Positions 42,130 through 55,699 of a stretch of DNA of 64,000 bases are shown piece by piece. How positions within the stretch are numbered: the stretch's first letter is position 1; the number at the start of each line of letters is the position of its first letter. Source of the stretch: Chrysomallon squamiferum (lineage: Eukaryota > Mollusca > Gastropoda > Neomphalida > Peltospiridae); contig CM022672.1 in the NCBI GenBank assembly GCA_012295275.1, positions 9,287,904 to 9,351,903 on the forward strand, given 5' to 3'. The notes below the pieces were generated by a model. It saw only the letters and a list, made by a program, of their open reading frames with translations. It made no database searches and had not been told where the DNA came from. The translations under genes and the position numbers were made by a program.

Positions 42130-42582
42130 TACAGATCTTTTACTTCTTCGTCTTCTTTTTCTTCGTTTTCCTCATGTTCTTTGTGTTCTTCTTCTCTTTC
42201 TTTTACTTGTTTTTCTTCTTCTTCTTCTTCGTGTGTTTCTTCTTCGTCTTCTTCGTCTTTTTCTTTTTCTTCTTTTTTATTGTTTTCTTCTTCTTCTTTT
42301 TATTTTTTCTTCTTTTCTTCGTCTTCTTTTGTTTTCTTTTCATCTTTTGTTTCTTTTTATTTTCTTCTTGTTTTTCTCCTTCTTTTTCTTCTTCTTCTTC
42401 TTTTTCTTCTTCTTCGTCTTCTTCTTCTTCTTCTTCGTCGTCTTCTTCTTCTTGTTTTTTCTCTTGTTCTGCTTCAACCTCTTATTGTTCTTCTTCTACG
42501 TCTTCGTCATCGTTTTTTTCTTCTTTTCCTTTTTCCCTTTCTTCTCCTTCATCGTCTTATTCTTCTTCTTCAAGATCTTTTT
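42130..42582. repeat. 450-bp CTT-rich polypyrimidine tract
   Basis: Degenerate TTC repeat with TCG, TTG and TTTTC variants; almost no purine but G on this strand. Phe/Ser/Leu frames of up to 233 codons cross it and are artefacts. Confidence 0.95.
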
Positions 42583-42807
42583 AGTTCTAATCTTTCTTCT
42601 CTCAGAACCATGTCAAAGACAGTTTTCTGATTATAATAAATAGTTATAATTATACTTAAGAAATATACTTTTTCATATATCAGATGACTGTTTCTTAATA
42701 TACAATTGCTAACGGTATGGATGATCTGTATCAGGAAGTTAATTCTTATTATTAACAAATTTAAAAATAAAAATTAATGCAACAATTGAAAAGATAATTT
42801 CAAAACA

Positions 42808-43138
42808 ATAAATAAATAAATAAATTAATTAATTAATTAATTAATTAATTGATTAATTAAAATATAAATCAAAAACAGAAAAATAAATAGCGAGCGCTAG
42901 GGTAATTTTCAGTTTTAAAGGATAGACATTAAAAAAATGAGATATCGAGTAAATAAATAGCATTTAGCATATTAACACGCAGATGCATATATATGTACGT
43001 ACATACATGCATACCTATATAGACACATACTTTACACATACATGTACACACAGACACACACACACACATATATTTACACATATACACATACATACATACA
43101 TACATAAATACATGCATACGTACGTACGTACGTAGATG
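42808..43138. repeat. (AAAT)n, (AATT)n and CATA/ACAC arrays
   Basis: AAAT then AATT tetramers at 42808-42860; CATA/ACAC-type array at about 42985-43138 with a CGTACGTACGTACG core near its end. Confidence 0.9.
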
Positions 43139-43374
43139 CATATATTAATTACTAACACTTGATAATTTCAAGTATCTTGTACTAACAAGAACATCTGAAG
43201 ACAGATATATACATTAATAACTCAACTCTACAATCGCCAGAAATAACGAGAAGCTCTTAAAGTGATTTTCCAGCTGATTTGTAATCTAGCGTGCAGGTAT
43301 CTGTGAAAACTGAATGTCAGGAGCAGTTAGATCCTTTGTAAAATGTTGATTTATGCTTACTTCTTTTGGAATAA

Positions 43375-43460
43375 TAATAATAATAAGAAGAAGAAGAATA
43401 ACAACAACAACAACAACAGCAACAACAACAACAACAGCAACAATAAAAAGAAGAAAATAG
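43375..43460. repeat. (AAT)n, (AAG)n, (AAC)n triplet mosaic
   Basis: Three triplets differing at the third base are joined in one array. Confidence 0.93.
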
Positions 43461-43566
43461 GAAAAGAAAGATGATAATTATGATGGTCATCATCATAATA
43501 AATCTGAGTAAAGTAAAGTAACGTGTGTGTTTGTACATACAAGCAGAGAGACAGACAAACCCTGAT

Positions 43567-43863
43567 ACACACACACACACACACACATACACACACTCAT
43601 ACAAAAAAATAGATATATATATATATACAAAGGTACATACATGCACGCACACACACACTCACATACATACATACATAACTGCATACATACATCCACACAC
43701 ATCATTTCTAAATCGTTGTACTTGTTAACATTTACAGTAGTTTCACGAAAACAGCAGTTGTTTTATTTTTGTATAACGACTTTTGTTCCCGTGGTTCTTT
43801 CCAAATGATGTTTTTCCTTAATTCTCTGCTTTATTTTTGTTTCTTTCAAAAATAAAAATGTTT

Positions 43864-43897
<34 letters not shown>
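43567..43897. repeat. (AC)n/(CATA)n arrays and a poly-T tract
   Basis: (AC)n with ATAC variants at 43567-43700 and poly-T at about 43867-43897, separated by unique DNA. Confidence 0.93.
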
Positions 43898-43900
<3 letters not shown>

Positions 43901-44364
43901 GCTGCAGTGTCCTCTCCATGCATTACAGACATTACGCATCGTTTGTAATTTCAATGTTTGTAATCACGTTGTCATGGCAACATACTACGGGGAAATCAAA
44001 TCGAATTCTGCAGATCTGATATGGCCTGGCCGTTATTTATTAAATGCTTTTTGAGTGATTATGAAATTTTAATTAACTAATATTGTTTATCACGTGCAAA
44101 CTTACTAACACTGATAACTACGCCCTGGGGAAGAGAAAAAATTAATTTTGCATTTTCGAAAAATAGAATTTAATTGTTTTTCATTTAGTAACATAATAAA
44201 AAAATATATATATAAATACATATATAAAAAGTAAAAGCACAGATTTTCAACAATCGTAGTCATTTTATGAAAATAAGAAATCGTCTCCTATGTATTATTG
44301 TCGATTTAGTAATTATTTTATTTTATTCTTGTTGTTGTTGTTGTTAACTTATAGCTATTGATTA

Positions 44365-44384
44365 TCACACAAACACACACACAC

Positions 44385-44416
<32 letters not shown>

Positions 44417-44470
44417 CTATGTATGTATGTATGTATGTATGTATGTATGTATGTATGTATGTATGTATCA
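44365..44470. repeat. (AC)n, (AT)n and (GTAT)n compound array
   Basis: Dinucleotide blocks run into perfect GTAT tetramers. Confidence 0.97.
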
Positions 44471-44587
44471 CTAAACTACATAGATTCACATCAGTTCAAA
44501 CCACTTAGGTCTTTGAGCGATGGATCTTCCGCTCATAGGAAATAGGAAGAGAGACAGTGCAATTGGTGCTCTAAATATTTTAAAGTA

Positions 44588-44928
44588 TTATTACTTCAAT
44601 TGCTGCTACTACTGTTACTGCTACAACCACTACTCTTGATATTAAAACTAATATTACTAATAACATTGCTATGACTGGACTAGTTTTGCCACTGCTATTG
44701 CTGTTTCTGTAATTACTACCTTACCACTACTACTACTTCTTCTTCTTCTTCTTCTTCTTCTTATTATTATTATTATTATTATTATTATAGTTGTTGTTTT
44801 GGTTGCTGTTGTTGTTGTTGTTGTTGTTGTTTTCATGAATTTTATTAATATTACTATATTTGTTGTTATTGGTGTTATCATCGTTAACATTATCATAATT
44901 ATTATTATTACTACTACTACTACTAATG

Positions 44929-44960
<32 letters not shown>

Positions 44961-45036
44961 GCTACTACTAATCCTGCTATTACTACTATTCCTACTACTA
45001 CTACTACCACTACTACTCTTATTGTTGTTGTTGTTG

Positions 45037-45104
<68 letters not shown>

Positions 45105-45105
45105 A
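44588..45105. repeat. 500-bp mosaic of ACT, CTT, ATT and GTT triplets
   Basis: Two successive series: ACT-CTT-ATT-GTT (about 44722-44832) and ATT-ACT-CTT-GTT-ATT (about 44895-45105), with unique sequence between. Val-, Thr- and Ile-rich frames in several phases are artefacts. Confidence 0.97.
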
Positions 45106-45200
45106 AGTCTTTACAGCAAGTACACAGTAGTGAACATTCTATGACTCATACTAACTGCACTAACCTGTTATTTTACCTGTGTTTTTCTTTCGAACTCCAG

Positions 45201-45344
45201 ATGGAAAAGCATTTGAGTGCTTGTTTAGTTCTTCTTGTTACTTTCGTTAATTGTAGCGTTGAATTATTTACATATCCCTGCTTCAGTTATTCTTGTTACT
45301 TAAAGATATTCCTTAACTTTAATTTACCTACTTCGAGCAATTAA
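45201..45344 (+). other. 47-codon ORF with signal-peptide-like start (speculative)
   Basis: ATG directly follows CTCCAG, a possible acceptor. The product begins with a hydrophobic segment (SACLVLLVTFVNC) resembling a signal peptide, followed by a short tail with two Cys. It is short, ends in a stop without a donor, and has no homologue known to me; chance is the likelier explanation. Confidence 0.15.
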
Positions 45345-45642
45345 CTAACACTTAGTTCATGCATGCTGTAAAGAAAATTAACGTAATATTTAAAAAAATA
45401 AAAAAATTAAAAAAATATTTTTATTAAACATACTAAATACTTTGCTGAGTATTTTTTACATATTAAAGCACACTGGAACATACGAAGTACGGTATAAATA
45501 AGGTTTTATAATTATAGTAATGATATGGTAATTTAATCCTAAAATGCTTTAAAAACAAACAAAATAATCGATTTTTCTTATAAAAGTTTAACGCGTTTCT
45601 TCTTGAAATCAGTATAACTTTAGTCTATTTAGCCTATATCAT

Positions 45643-45643
45643 C

Positions 45644-45677
<34 letters not shown>

Positions 45678-45917
45678 TTATGTTTAAAGACCTGATTTCG
45701 AATATAATAATGTTTTAATATGTAAATTAAATTTTATCTTTTGTCCATGATAATTTTGATAGATAAGGCGAAAATGAAAAAATTGTCGATTTCATGGGGT
45801 GTGTCTTTATATAAGATAAAAAACGTATCAAAGTAAACCATATTTTTGTGTTTTTGTTACAGCAAGCTGTAATAATAAAAGTGATAATAATAATAATAAT
45901 AACAACAACAACAACAA

Positions 45918-45960
<43 letters not shown>

Positions 45961-45962
45961 TT
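45643..45962. repeat. poly-A/(TA)n and AAT-AAC-ATT triplet arrays
   Basis: Poly-A with (TA)n at 45643-45679 and triplets at 45882-45962; unique AT-rich DNA between. Confidence 0.93.
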
Positions 45963-46449
45963 TGTATTCAATGCCTGCGGTCTGGCAGATTTGATGATGA
46001 CTTTTTACCTCTTTGTTTCAATGTTATCATAAATTCTCTGTCGGTGACCTCTGTGAACTGAATGTGACTCTTAAACTTGTATTTTATGTGTGTTTTGTTT
46101 CTGCTATCGCTGTAAACAACTATATCATTTAAATTTACATAAACTGAAACGTAAACACACAAATGTCAGTTTTATGTTTTGTAAATATAGCAGCTTTTTG
46201 CACTTCTTACTTAAAAAAACAGACAAAAAATCCATATATATTTTGTTTGTTTTCTTTCTTTCTTTTGTTATTTATTTATTTTTTCATTCATTTATCTACT
46301 TATTTACTTTTTGAATGTGCGTTTTTCACTATGATATTTGTATATGGCTCTGTTTGCTAATGTATTTGATAAACACAGAGTAAATAATAGTCAAAAGAAA
46401 AAAACTAAAATTATATACCAAATTATATACGAGTGTATTTAAAACAGTG

Positions 46450-46451
<2 letters not shown>

Positions 46452-46534
<83 letters not shown>

Positions 46535-46537
46535 GTC

Positions 46538-46572
<35 letters not shown>
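46452..46572. repeat. (TC)n, (GT)n, (AT)n compound array
   Basis: TC block with one CCC interruption, then GTCT, GT and AT blocks. Confidence 0.97.
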
Positions 46573-46951
46573 GTCTGCTGAATATATAAAACTCATATTC
46601 ACAAACAATACTGGAACGTAATGATACTGGAAACAGTTGTGACCACAAATTGACTGTAATATGTGTAATCATGTCTAGAGGTCACGTTTTAACTACGTCC
46701 ACCGGCGGATTAACCACTGGTGATGGATTAGCAGTAAATGTCGACATTCTTAGTCATCTGTTCCTGATATATATTTAATGCTGTATGTTAAGACTCTTAC
46801 TGTAATTATTATAGTCGTGTAGGACTGCACAACGTCATGCATTGCGATATTTAGGATAGGTTATTTTCCGTGCTTCAATTATTAAGAACAATGTACACTT
46901 TGTTGAGTTTATAATTATCGTCTTTCAAATCAGAATAAATAAAATAAATGC

Positions 46952-48133
<1,182 letters not shown>

Positions 48134-48737
48134 TATCTAATAACTATAACTTAAGACACCGATATTTTTATAAGCTTAGTATAATAATATTTAAATGTTT
48201 TAAACACAGACTAATTGCAATTAATATTCCGGCTATATGTCTCTCTATCTGTTTAAATGTTCGTTTATATTTCATGAACCTTATCAAAACAATTAAAGAT
48301 AATTTATTATATATATATGATGACCGATAATTGTTTAATAATGCGTCTGTGTATTATTTTTATTTCTTATTTCATATATCAAGTGATCTTTCTCATTCGA
48401 TAACATACTTATCTATATTCTCATCCGTAACACTCATCTTTTAACATATTGTTATTTCAGTTCAATTTTGTGTCTGGTCGTCTTGTTAATGTGTACAGAA
48501 GCAAAATGTTTTCATACTAAATATCAATAATTAAAGCTACGTTTTCTTTGAATGAGAGCCAGTCACACAACATGGATTAATATGTCTAAAACATGTAGTT
48601 AGTTAAAGGTATTCCATGCCGCATTGTGTCTGCATGTTTACACTCTGCTTTATATATATAATTATCTCAGTATTTGGCATACGCTGATAAACTGTCAAAC
48701 TTAATAAATGTGTATTATTCATCATGAAGACGTATAT

Positions 48738-48768
48738 ACGTACATACATACATACATACATACATACT
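48738..48768. repeat. (CATA)n array next to tRNA-like element
   Basis: TACATACATA tetramers immediately upstream of the tRNA-like sequence. Confidence 0.93.
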
Positions 48769-48774
48769 AACATG

Positions 48775-48860
48775 TCTTAATGGCCGAACGGTAACAGCGT
48801 CCGCTTTCGGAGTGCTGGCCAATGGGTGACGTATGTTCGAGTCACGTCACAGGAATCTGA
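48775..48860 (+). mobile_element. tRNA-derived SINE head
   Basis: TGGCCGAACGG (48781-48791) matches the A-box and GTTCGAGTC (48835-48843) the B-box of Pol III tRNA promoters, with 54 bp start to start as in a tRNA. The A-box form TGGCCGA is that of Leu/Ser-type tRNAs. Stem pairing looks imperfect and there is no clean acceptor stem, so a SINE head or tRNA pseudogene is likelier than a working tRNA. Downstream to about 48960 is GC-richer and may be the SINE body. Confidence 0.5.
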
Positions 48861-49249
48861 TTTGGGCTTGTGAGGTCGTGATATGACTTTGTCGCCAGTG
48901 CGTTCCCGAATATTGTCTACGTGCAGAGTCAATAAGACGTACATAAGACAGAGAATATTCAAAGTCCTAAAAATACATACATATCAACTAACACCTTTTG
49001 ACATGCTCAGTATTTTCTGTTATACAATAACACTGCAAACATTCTGCAGCCGTTACAAAGGCGGTAAACAGAAAATGGCTGTCCTCAAACTGAAGTAAAC
49101 ATTAATGTGCCGCAGGGTGAACGAAGATACAATAAAACATCTGAAGTCATGGCAGTTTTGTTTGCATTTCGCTCATACCTGAGTTTTCAAGTACCATGGG
49201 TTCAAAACATACTGTCAGTGGCGCCTGTAATTTTTACCTGTAATTTTAC

Positions 49250-49498
49250 TTTAGAGAATGATTTTTACTACCAAAGAGAAAGTCATTAGGTTCGAGGACG
49301 ATTTTTACTAGTAAGAATATCATTAGATTCGAGAATTTTAGTACTACAGAAAAAGTCGTTAGGTCAAAGACGATTTTACTAATAACCAAAAAGTCATTAA
49401 GTTCTAAAATCTGCTAATAAAGAAAAAGTCATTAGGTTCAAGGCCGATTATTACTTGTAATAATCATTTGGTTCGAGAACGATTTTTACATTAACAGT
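49250..49498. repeat. about 45-bp minisatellite with AAAGTCATTAGGTTCGA core
   Basis: About six diverged units share AGTCATTAGGTTC(G/A)A, GACGATTTTTACTA and TAAAGAAA-type segments, spaced roughly 35-50 bp. The array ends just before a second tRNA-like sequence. Confidence 0.85.
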
Positions 49499-49565
49499 TA
49501 GTAGGGTGTGGACTTTACATATCCAAGTCGAGATATGGGTTCGAATCTTGGTAGTGACATATGAA
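49497..49565 (+). mobile_element. second tRNA-like (SINE head) sequence
   Basis: GGTTCGAATC at 49538-49547 is a perfect B-box core; TAGTAGGGTGTGG about 39 bp upstream is a weaker A-box. It may be a decayed SINE or tRNA pseudogene. Confidence 0.35.
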
Positions 49566-49825
49566 ACAGCTAAACTGAATCTTTCTTTTCTTTCTTTTTT
49601 TATTCTAACGTTACAATGCACTTAGCATATGTCTTAATGAATTACATCGTCAGGTTTTTTCTTTGTGTAAAACGAAAGAAGGAAACAAAAAGATCATTAA
49701 AAACTCACACGATACGCGATTAATCCTCCTTTTAAGTACAAGTAATAATTACATTATCATATTTATTCAAAATTCTTTCTTCTGCCTCTTTGTGTATATG
49801 TTAGTACGTACGTGTCTGTGTGTAT

Positions 49826-49863
<38 letters not shown>
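49826..49863. repeat. (TA)n array
   Basis: Perfect dinucleotide run flanked by TATGTTTATG repeats. Confidence 0.95.
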
Positions 49864-49866
<3 letters not shown>

Positions 49867-50439
49867 TATGTTTATTTGTATATGCATATGTATATGTTTA
49901 TATGTATATGACAAGGTAATCGTGTAATTCTGTATAAAACAGTCATCCACTGATGCAGGCGGTGTTAATAGAAGGTAATTAAACATGAAATGAGCTAGCA
50001 ACCAGTTCGTTGCTGCCTGATTATTATTTATTTTTTTTTCTGCTGTAGAAACTTTGTAACAGAAAGTTAATCTTCAAATCAATGTGTACGTGTAAATATA
50101 CCTAGCAATCAGCCCCTATCTTTACGTGTATCAGAGTACAGCCAAACAATACGTGATGATTTATGTTCTCAGCTTTATCAGTGCTGTAATCTTTAGCAAA
50201 GACTTAATTATTTTCTTTATCTGGATCATGTTCATTAGTTAGAATCCATATCTGAGAAGTTGTATGTTGTAAGGCCTTTCTTCGTATCCCGTGGTATGTG
50301 CTCTCCTGTCATTGTATTATCACATTGGCATGTATAAATTTGTAAGCATGTATACACATATAAAAATAAATGCGCATAAAGGTATACAGACAGACAGACA
50401 GATACTGAGTGACAGTCATATATAGACGCATATATGTAC

Positions 50440-50567
50440 ATATATAGAATCTGATGCATACACACTAACATACATACACACATTCATATATACATACAAA
50501 TATACATAGATACAGACCTAATACATACATATATACATATATACATACAAATATATATACATACGTT

Positions 50568-50599
<32 letters not shown>

Positions 50600-50760
50600 C
50601 ATACGTACATACATATATACACACGTAAATACATTCATATATTTATATATGTAGGTATGTATGTATGTTAGCATGAATGATAATTTGTATTCATAAATAG
50701 GTAAGTGTATATATACATACACATATAACCACGGCCATATAGAATACATATATAGATTCA
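50440..50760. repeat. CATA/TACA and TATG tetranucleotide array
   Basis: CATA-type tetramers with TA and GTAT variants over about 300 bp; a small GACA run lies at 50388-50403. Confidence 0.9.
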
Positions 50761-50999
50761 TCACACATAGATAGACAGATAGACAAACTCTTCCGTACAT
50801 TTGTATCATGTACATCCTAAGATCATCAAAATCTGTAATCTATTTGACCTTGATGATATTTTCTCTCGTCCTTCCATATGCAAGTATTAATTACCACATA
50901 TTTCATCTCTGAACATTTCGATATCGGACTTGGACGTCCTTGCAAGAGAAAAGGCATTTTACGAGCCTTTCTTGTTATTATTGCTGAAGTCTGATTGCT

Positions 51000-51620
51000 T
51001 GTAACATTAAACTTGTGCCTTCATAATATTTTGTGGACTCGTAGAAAATTGACTCATCTGAACTCATCTAAGTTACTGCTGGGTATGTCTACAGAAGGCC
51101 AAGCTCCGTCTGAATCCAAACACAGAGGACGCCTCGGTTCCGCGGTTGAGCCTGAAGCTAAACCCGAGTTTGATTTTCCTTTGTCGCCGAGGACCGAGGC
51201 TTCACATACGTTGTCCCAATCAATGGATTTTTAAATCCCATTTCCTCGCCAATTACCCGCAAAATCGCCCTCAGTTTTGTGAATCTCGGCAGTAATGTGT
51301 GTTTTTGTGACTAATTTGGACGCTTTTCATTCTACGAAATACGTTTACCGATTCCTAGAAGATGTAGCGGTCTAGGAAAACTGCAGTTTAACCTTCGCAT
51401 GCTTTGGTAGTTTTGTTGATTTATGGCAACTGCATACATAGCCTGCGGCAAATTGACACTGATCGTTAGCTTGGGATAATTGTGTAGATACGGCCCTGAT
51501 GGTGGGTAATATTCCCCCGAGGTATTAACCACGAAGATTAAGTGGTTCTTGCGAACGCAGCCAACTATGACTGATGCAAGAACATAAAGGGTCACCAATT
51601 CCCCTCCGCGGTATTTGGGA
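51000..51620. other. GC-richer unique island with opposed ORFs
   Basis: The + frame from ATG 51085 gives 49 hydrophilic residues (GQAPSESKHRGRLGSAVEPE in its first half), ending at 51234. The minus frame 51598-51332 gives 88 residues. Neither matches a family I know. Codon-like composition and lack of repeats make this a candidate exon or conserved element. A TGG|GTATGT donor-like site lies at 51083/51084. Confidence 0.25.
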
Positions 51621-53390
51621 TTTTAAACATTCATGAGTGACGGGTACGTACGGGTATTTTTAAAAAAATTGTTATTATAATTATTAATATTTTATTATTT
51701 TCATGTAGCAAACTATAAGGGGCAAGGAAACAAATCTTTGCTGTATATATTTTTTTTAACCTTGAAATATTAATTATTTGTGAGTGTCTGTTTGGCAAGA
51801 TTGAAAAGCCTTTTGTTACATAATGTTGGTTGTATCTATATTTAATGATGTTTTTGTGAGTATAATTGTACATGTGTTTTTAATTTACCTGTTATCTTTG
51901 GATTATTTATAGTTCTTGATGAACATCATGTTTTTTACTAACTTTATATTATACACTGAATACAACTTTATTTGTGTTGTTATTTAAGATATATATATAT
52001 ATACTATATGATGTATGATATTTAATAACAACACATAAAATTAATACCACAAATGCAAAAGTAAAGCAGAAAACTTCGATAATACGTTCATCCATTTATT
52101 CAAAACAAATAAATTTTATTATTAATTACTGACCCGAACCAAGGCAGTACTCTGTTTCTACAGTTTATCAAAGTCCATGGTATGAATGCATTGACTCACT
52201 GTATTGTTCCCATGGTGTGTACTATTTTATCTCCGTGGCATATCTATGTTGCATCTGTCAAAATATATATTTATAAAAATTAAAAAACTCTCTTATTTCT
52301 TCTAATCTATAACAGTGGCCAAGGATAGCTCACAAATGGTTTCCTTCCTCGTACTGACATTATGCAACACCATTTTTTAGACATCTAATATCTTTTATGA
52401 AAAAAAAAATGTCGATTCAGTAAACAGCTCTCTATTCAAATGTTGAATAGCAACATGTAATGTGTTTTCGTGCAATGTCGAGGACATATACGGATGCTCC
52501 ATTTAATTTTATAAATAGCTGTATTATTACTAAAAGCCATTTAACCTGGATATAAGTATGAATAAATATTCTTAACTTTGCCGTTGTAAAACCGATTACA
52601 TGTATTATGTACCAGCTCTAGACAGAGTTTACATTTTGTTCAAGATTATATACATTTATTGGTATAATTGATTTTAAGTGTTAATATATAATAAAAAATA
52701 TATTTTTCTATTTATCTATCTATCTATTTATCTATCTTTCTATCTATCTATTTATCTGTATTATTTTATTTGTTGTGAGTATAATATATGATAATATAAC
52801 ATATTTACTGTTACTTTACACTGAGCTGATGTCTCAGGCAATAACCACCATTTCAATCATAAGATCTGTATTACGTACGAAGATGTGTATCTCGTAATAA
52901 TAATATTAATACCAACTGTTTATCTATTAACTATAACTAGTGATGCAGACATTAACTCGACGAGGCTTTAAGAATATCCTGAACAAAGTGAAATAAAATA
53001 CTGAAAAATAGTCCCACCTAAAACAGATAAATCGGTAATTGACAAGCAACAGATATTCGTAAACATAATGTAAATATTTGTCAGTTAGACAGTCTGTCTG
53101 ATACGGTGACCTTTGCTTGCTCTGCTTCGAAATAAAGCTGGGACAAAGTTAGGTTTAAACTTAGACTTTAAATTCTCGTTATAGTAGGTGTTGTCTTAAG
53201 TGACAAGAATCATGTGACTGAATCGTATCGCTAGAAGTCCTGAATTGTAAAACGAAAATATCAGTACGATTTGCGATTTTTTTTGTTTTTTTGTACCATA
53301 CGATTTAATAGTTTTTTGTACAATACGATTTAACACATTTTTGTATCATCATAAAGACTTATTAGATTAGTGTAACTAATTTTCTCTTCT
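51621..53390. other. AT-rich DNA
   Basis: (TCTA)n/(TTTA)n at about 52706-52758; otherwise unique, no gene recognised. Confidence 0.6.
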
Positions 53391-53564
53391 ACTATTATTA
53401 TTGTTATTATTACTGCAACTGCTATTTCTATTACTATTACTACTACTTCTGCAACTACTATTACTACTACTACTACTACTACTATTATTACTTCTAGTAC
53501 TACTACTATTATTATTCTTTTTCTTCTATTTCCTCTTCTATTTCTTCTTCTTCTTCTTCTTCTT

Positions 53565-53595
<31 letters not shown>

Positions 53596-53622
53596 TTATT
53601 ATTATTATTATTATTGTCAAGT
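53391..53622. repeat. ATT/ACT/CTT triplet mosaic
   Basis: Blocks in order ATT, ACT (degenerate), ATT, CTT (about 53535-53593), ATT. Leu-, Phe- and Arg-rich frames are artefacts. Confidence 0.97.
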
Positions 53623-54039
53623 GATCATTAACGGATATTTTTTTTTTACAAATCTTAATATTTTTCAAAAAATTCATAGCTTATACGGTGCTCCATAAAG
53701 ACATAATCAAAATGTTTCTAGTACTGTATGGCAGTATGCCGAGTTTTCTTTTATCATTGCATATCTTATCTCTAAATAAGACATACCTAACGAGTCCTTT
53801 ATTCTTTCTTTAATACAGATTAATTTATATTTATATGATTTGGTATAGGGTCAGGGTTATCTGTGTTTGCTTGAGATAACAGATCTTAACGACATGATTA
53901 TGGTCACTCAGTAGTTACCGCGATAGTTTTTACAAATGACACCAAGTACAGTGTGAACTGCATGCTTTTAATACAGTTATCTATGTTATATCAGTGCCAA
54001 CTAAAATTAACAGTAAATGGCAGTTAGGAAATTTTATAT

Positions 54040-54111
54040 CCTTTATATATATGTATATATATATATCAATGTATGTTTGTATGTTTATGTATATATGTAT
54101 TTATCGATCTG

Positions 54112-54192
<81 letters not shown>
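54040..54192. repeat. (TA)n and (TC)n arrays
   Basis: (TA)n at 54042-54066, TATG tetramers, then (TC)n at 54114-54192 with one TTTC interruption. Confidence 0.96.
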
Positions 54193-54195
<3 letters not shown>

Positions 54196-55048
54196 AGTGT
54201 GTATGTGCGTGTTTGTGTTAAATACGAAATATTTGATATATTCTTTTTGTTTTAGATGTTGTTTTTTTCCATACCAGTAGCTCCATATCTCAGTGCAGGC
54301 TAAATAGCATTGCATGTATTTATTTACTGATTTATATATAACATTCCACAATTTGACTATAATGAGGTCTCTTTTTAAATTTGTTACCAAATTCGCAACA
54401 AAAAAAAAAAACATCACGAAAGAAAAATGAAACAAATAAACAAACAGTGAATGAAAATAAAAAACGAAAGAAAAAATAAAGAAAACCCAAATGAAAAAAG
54501 AGAGAAAGAATAGGAAGACAGAGAGAAATATGCAAGAGACGGAGAAAAAGAACAAAAAGAATAAATAAAGAAACAAAAAAAACAACAACAAATAAATGTC
54601 TTCCACAGCATTAAATCACTAATTAACACAGACTACTGTTAAAGTCTATCTCATCACTGTAAGAAAACCCCGCTGACTTTAACTGGCATCGAAACCTCTA
54701 ACCCCATCACATTACCGTGCTAATTTTACACTGCATTCTCTAACGTGTTTTTATGTGGTAACAATATTCTAAATAACAAGCCATTCTCGTGCAAAAAGTC
54801 AATGTTTCACACCAAATGCTTCTCAACACCAGAACAAACGTTATGTAGATCTTAATGGGGTTTTGTGTCTGATACAGACAGTTAACACGAAAGGCAGTTT
54901 GTAGAAGACGTGGCTTGTACAGATGGTGCATGTTTTATTTAAAGAACTCGAGGTAATTAATGGATGCAGGAGAGATGGAATCGTCTATTTACGTGCTACT
55001 GATATATGCTGGACTTTTTCTTTTTATTTATTTTTTGTTTAATGTTTT
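54193..55048. other. unique DNA with an A-rich segment
   Basis: 54400-54600 is A/G-rich and gives a Phe-rich minus frame of up to 173 codons that is low-complexity. No gene seen. Confidence 0.6.
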
Positions 55049-55291
55049 TTTTTTTTTTTTTTTTTTGAGTGCGTGTGTCTTCTCTGTTGTAGAACTAATG
55101 TTAGGTTCATTTATAATGCATGCTCGTGCATTAAATAACAGAACTACACATATACTTACATACATACAGACAGACAGACAGAAAAACATATATACATACA
55201 TGAATACATTCGGACAGATGAACCACACAGTTAAATACGTACATACTTACATACACGCGCACGCACTCACACACACACACACACACACACA
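55049..55291. repeat. poly-T, GACA and (AC)n arrays
   Basis: Poly-T at 55049-55066, CAGACAGACAGACAGA near 55166-55182 and (AC)n at 55265-55291. Confidence 0.92.
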
Positions 55292-55524
55292 TATATTTTC
55301 ATATATGTTAAAATCAAACCAGAGGGCAAAGAGTGAAAGTGAAGAAGAAATGTGATGTCAGACAAGGAAATGTTCAGAATTTTATAGATCTTTCAAAGGA
55401 AACCTATTACCATGCATGAATTTTACTTTCCAATAATAGATATGTTTTACATAAAACCATACCTCTATGTGTGTTTATATGTCCGTATGTATGTATGTAT
55501 GTCGAGAGAAAATAAGTGAGGATG

Positions 55525-55648
<124 letters not shown>

Positions 55649-55699
55649 AAAAAAAAAAATATTTGAAGTTCAGTAAGTCACGAAAGAAAGGCATATCGT

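Noticed and set aside
41929-42643. ORFs of up to 233 codons rich in Phe, Ser and Leu
   Set aside because: They cross a CTT-rich tract that is open in three frames at once, the mark of low-complexity DNA rather than coding.
44669-45344. Val-rich and Ile/Thr-rich ORFs on both strands
   Set aside because: Products of the triplet mosaic; no domain, and open in several frames.
48775-48860. Functional tRNA gene
   Set aside because: A- and B-boxes are present but stems pair poorly by eye, so a SINE head or pseudogene is likelier.
54085-54606. 173-codon Phe-rich minus-strand ORF
   Set aside because: A/G-rich low-complexity DNA plus a (TC)n array; no coding signal.
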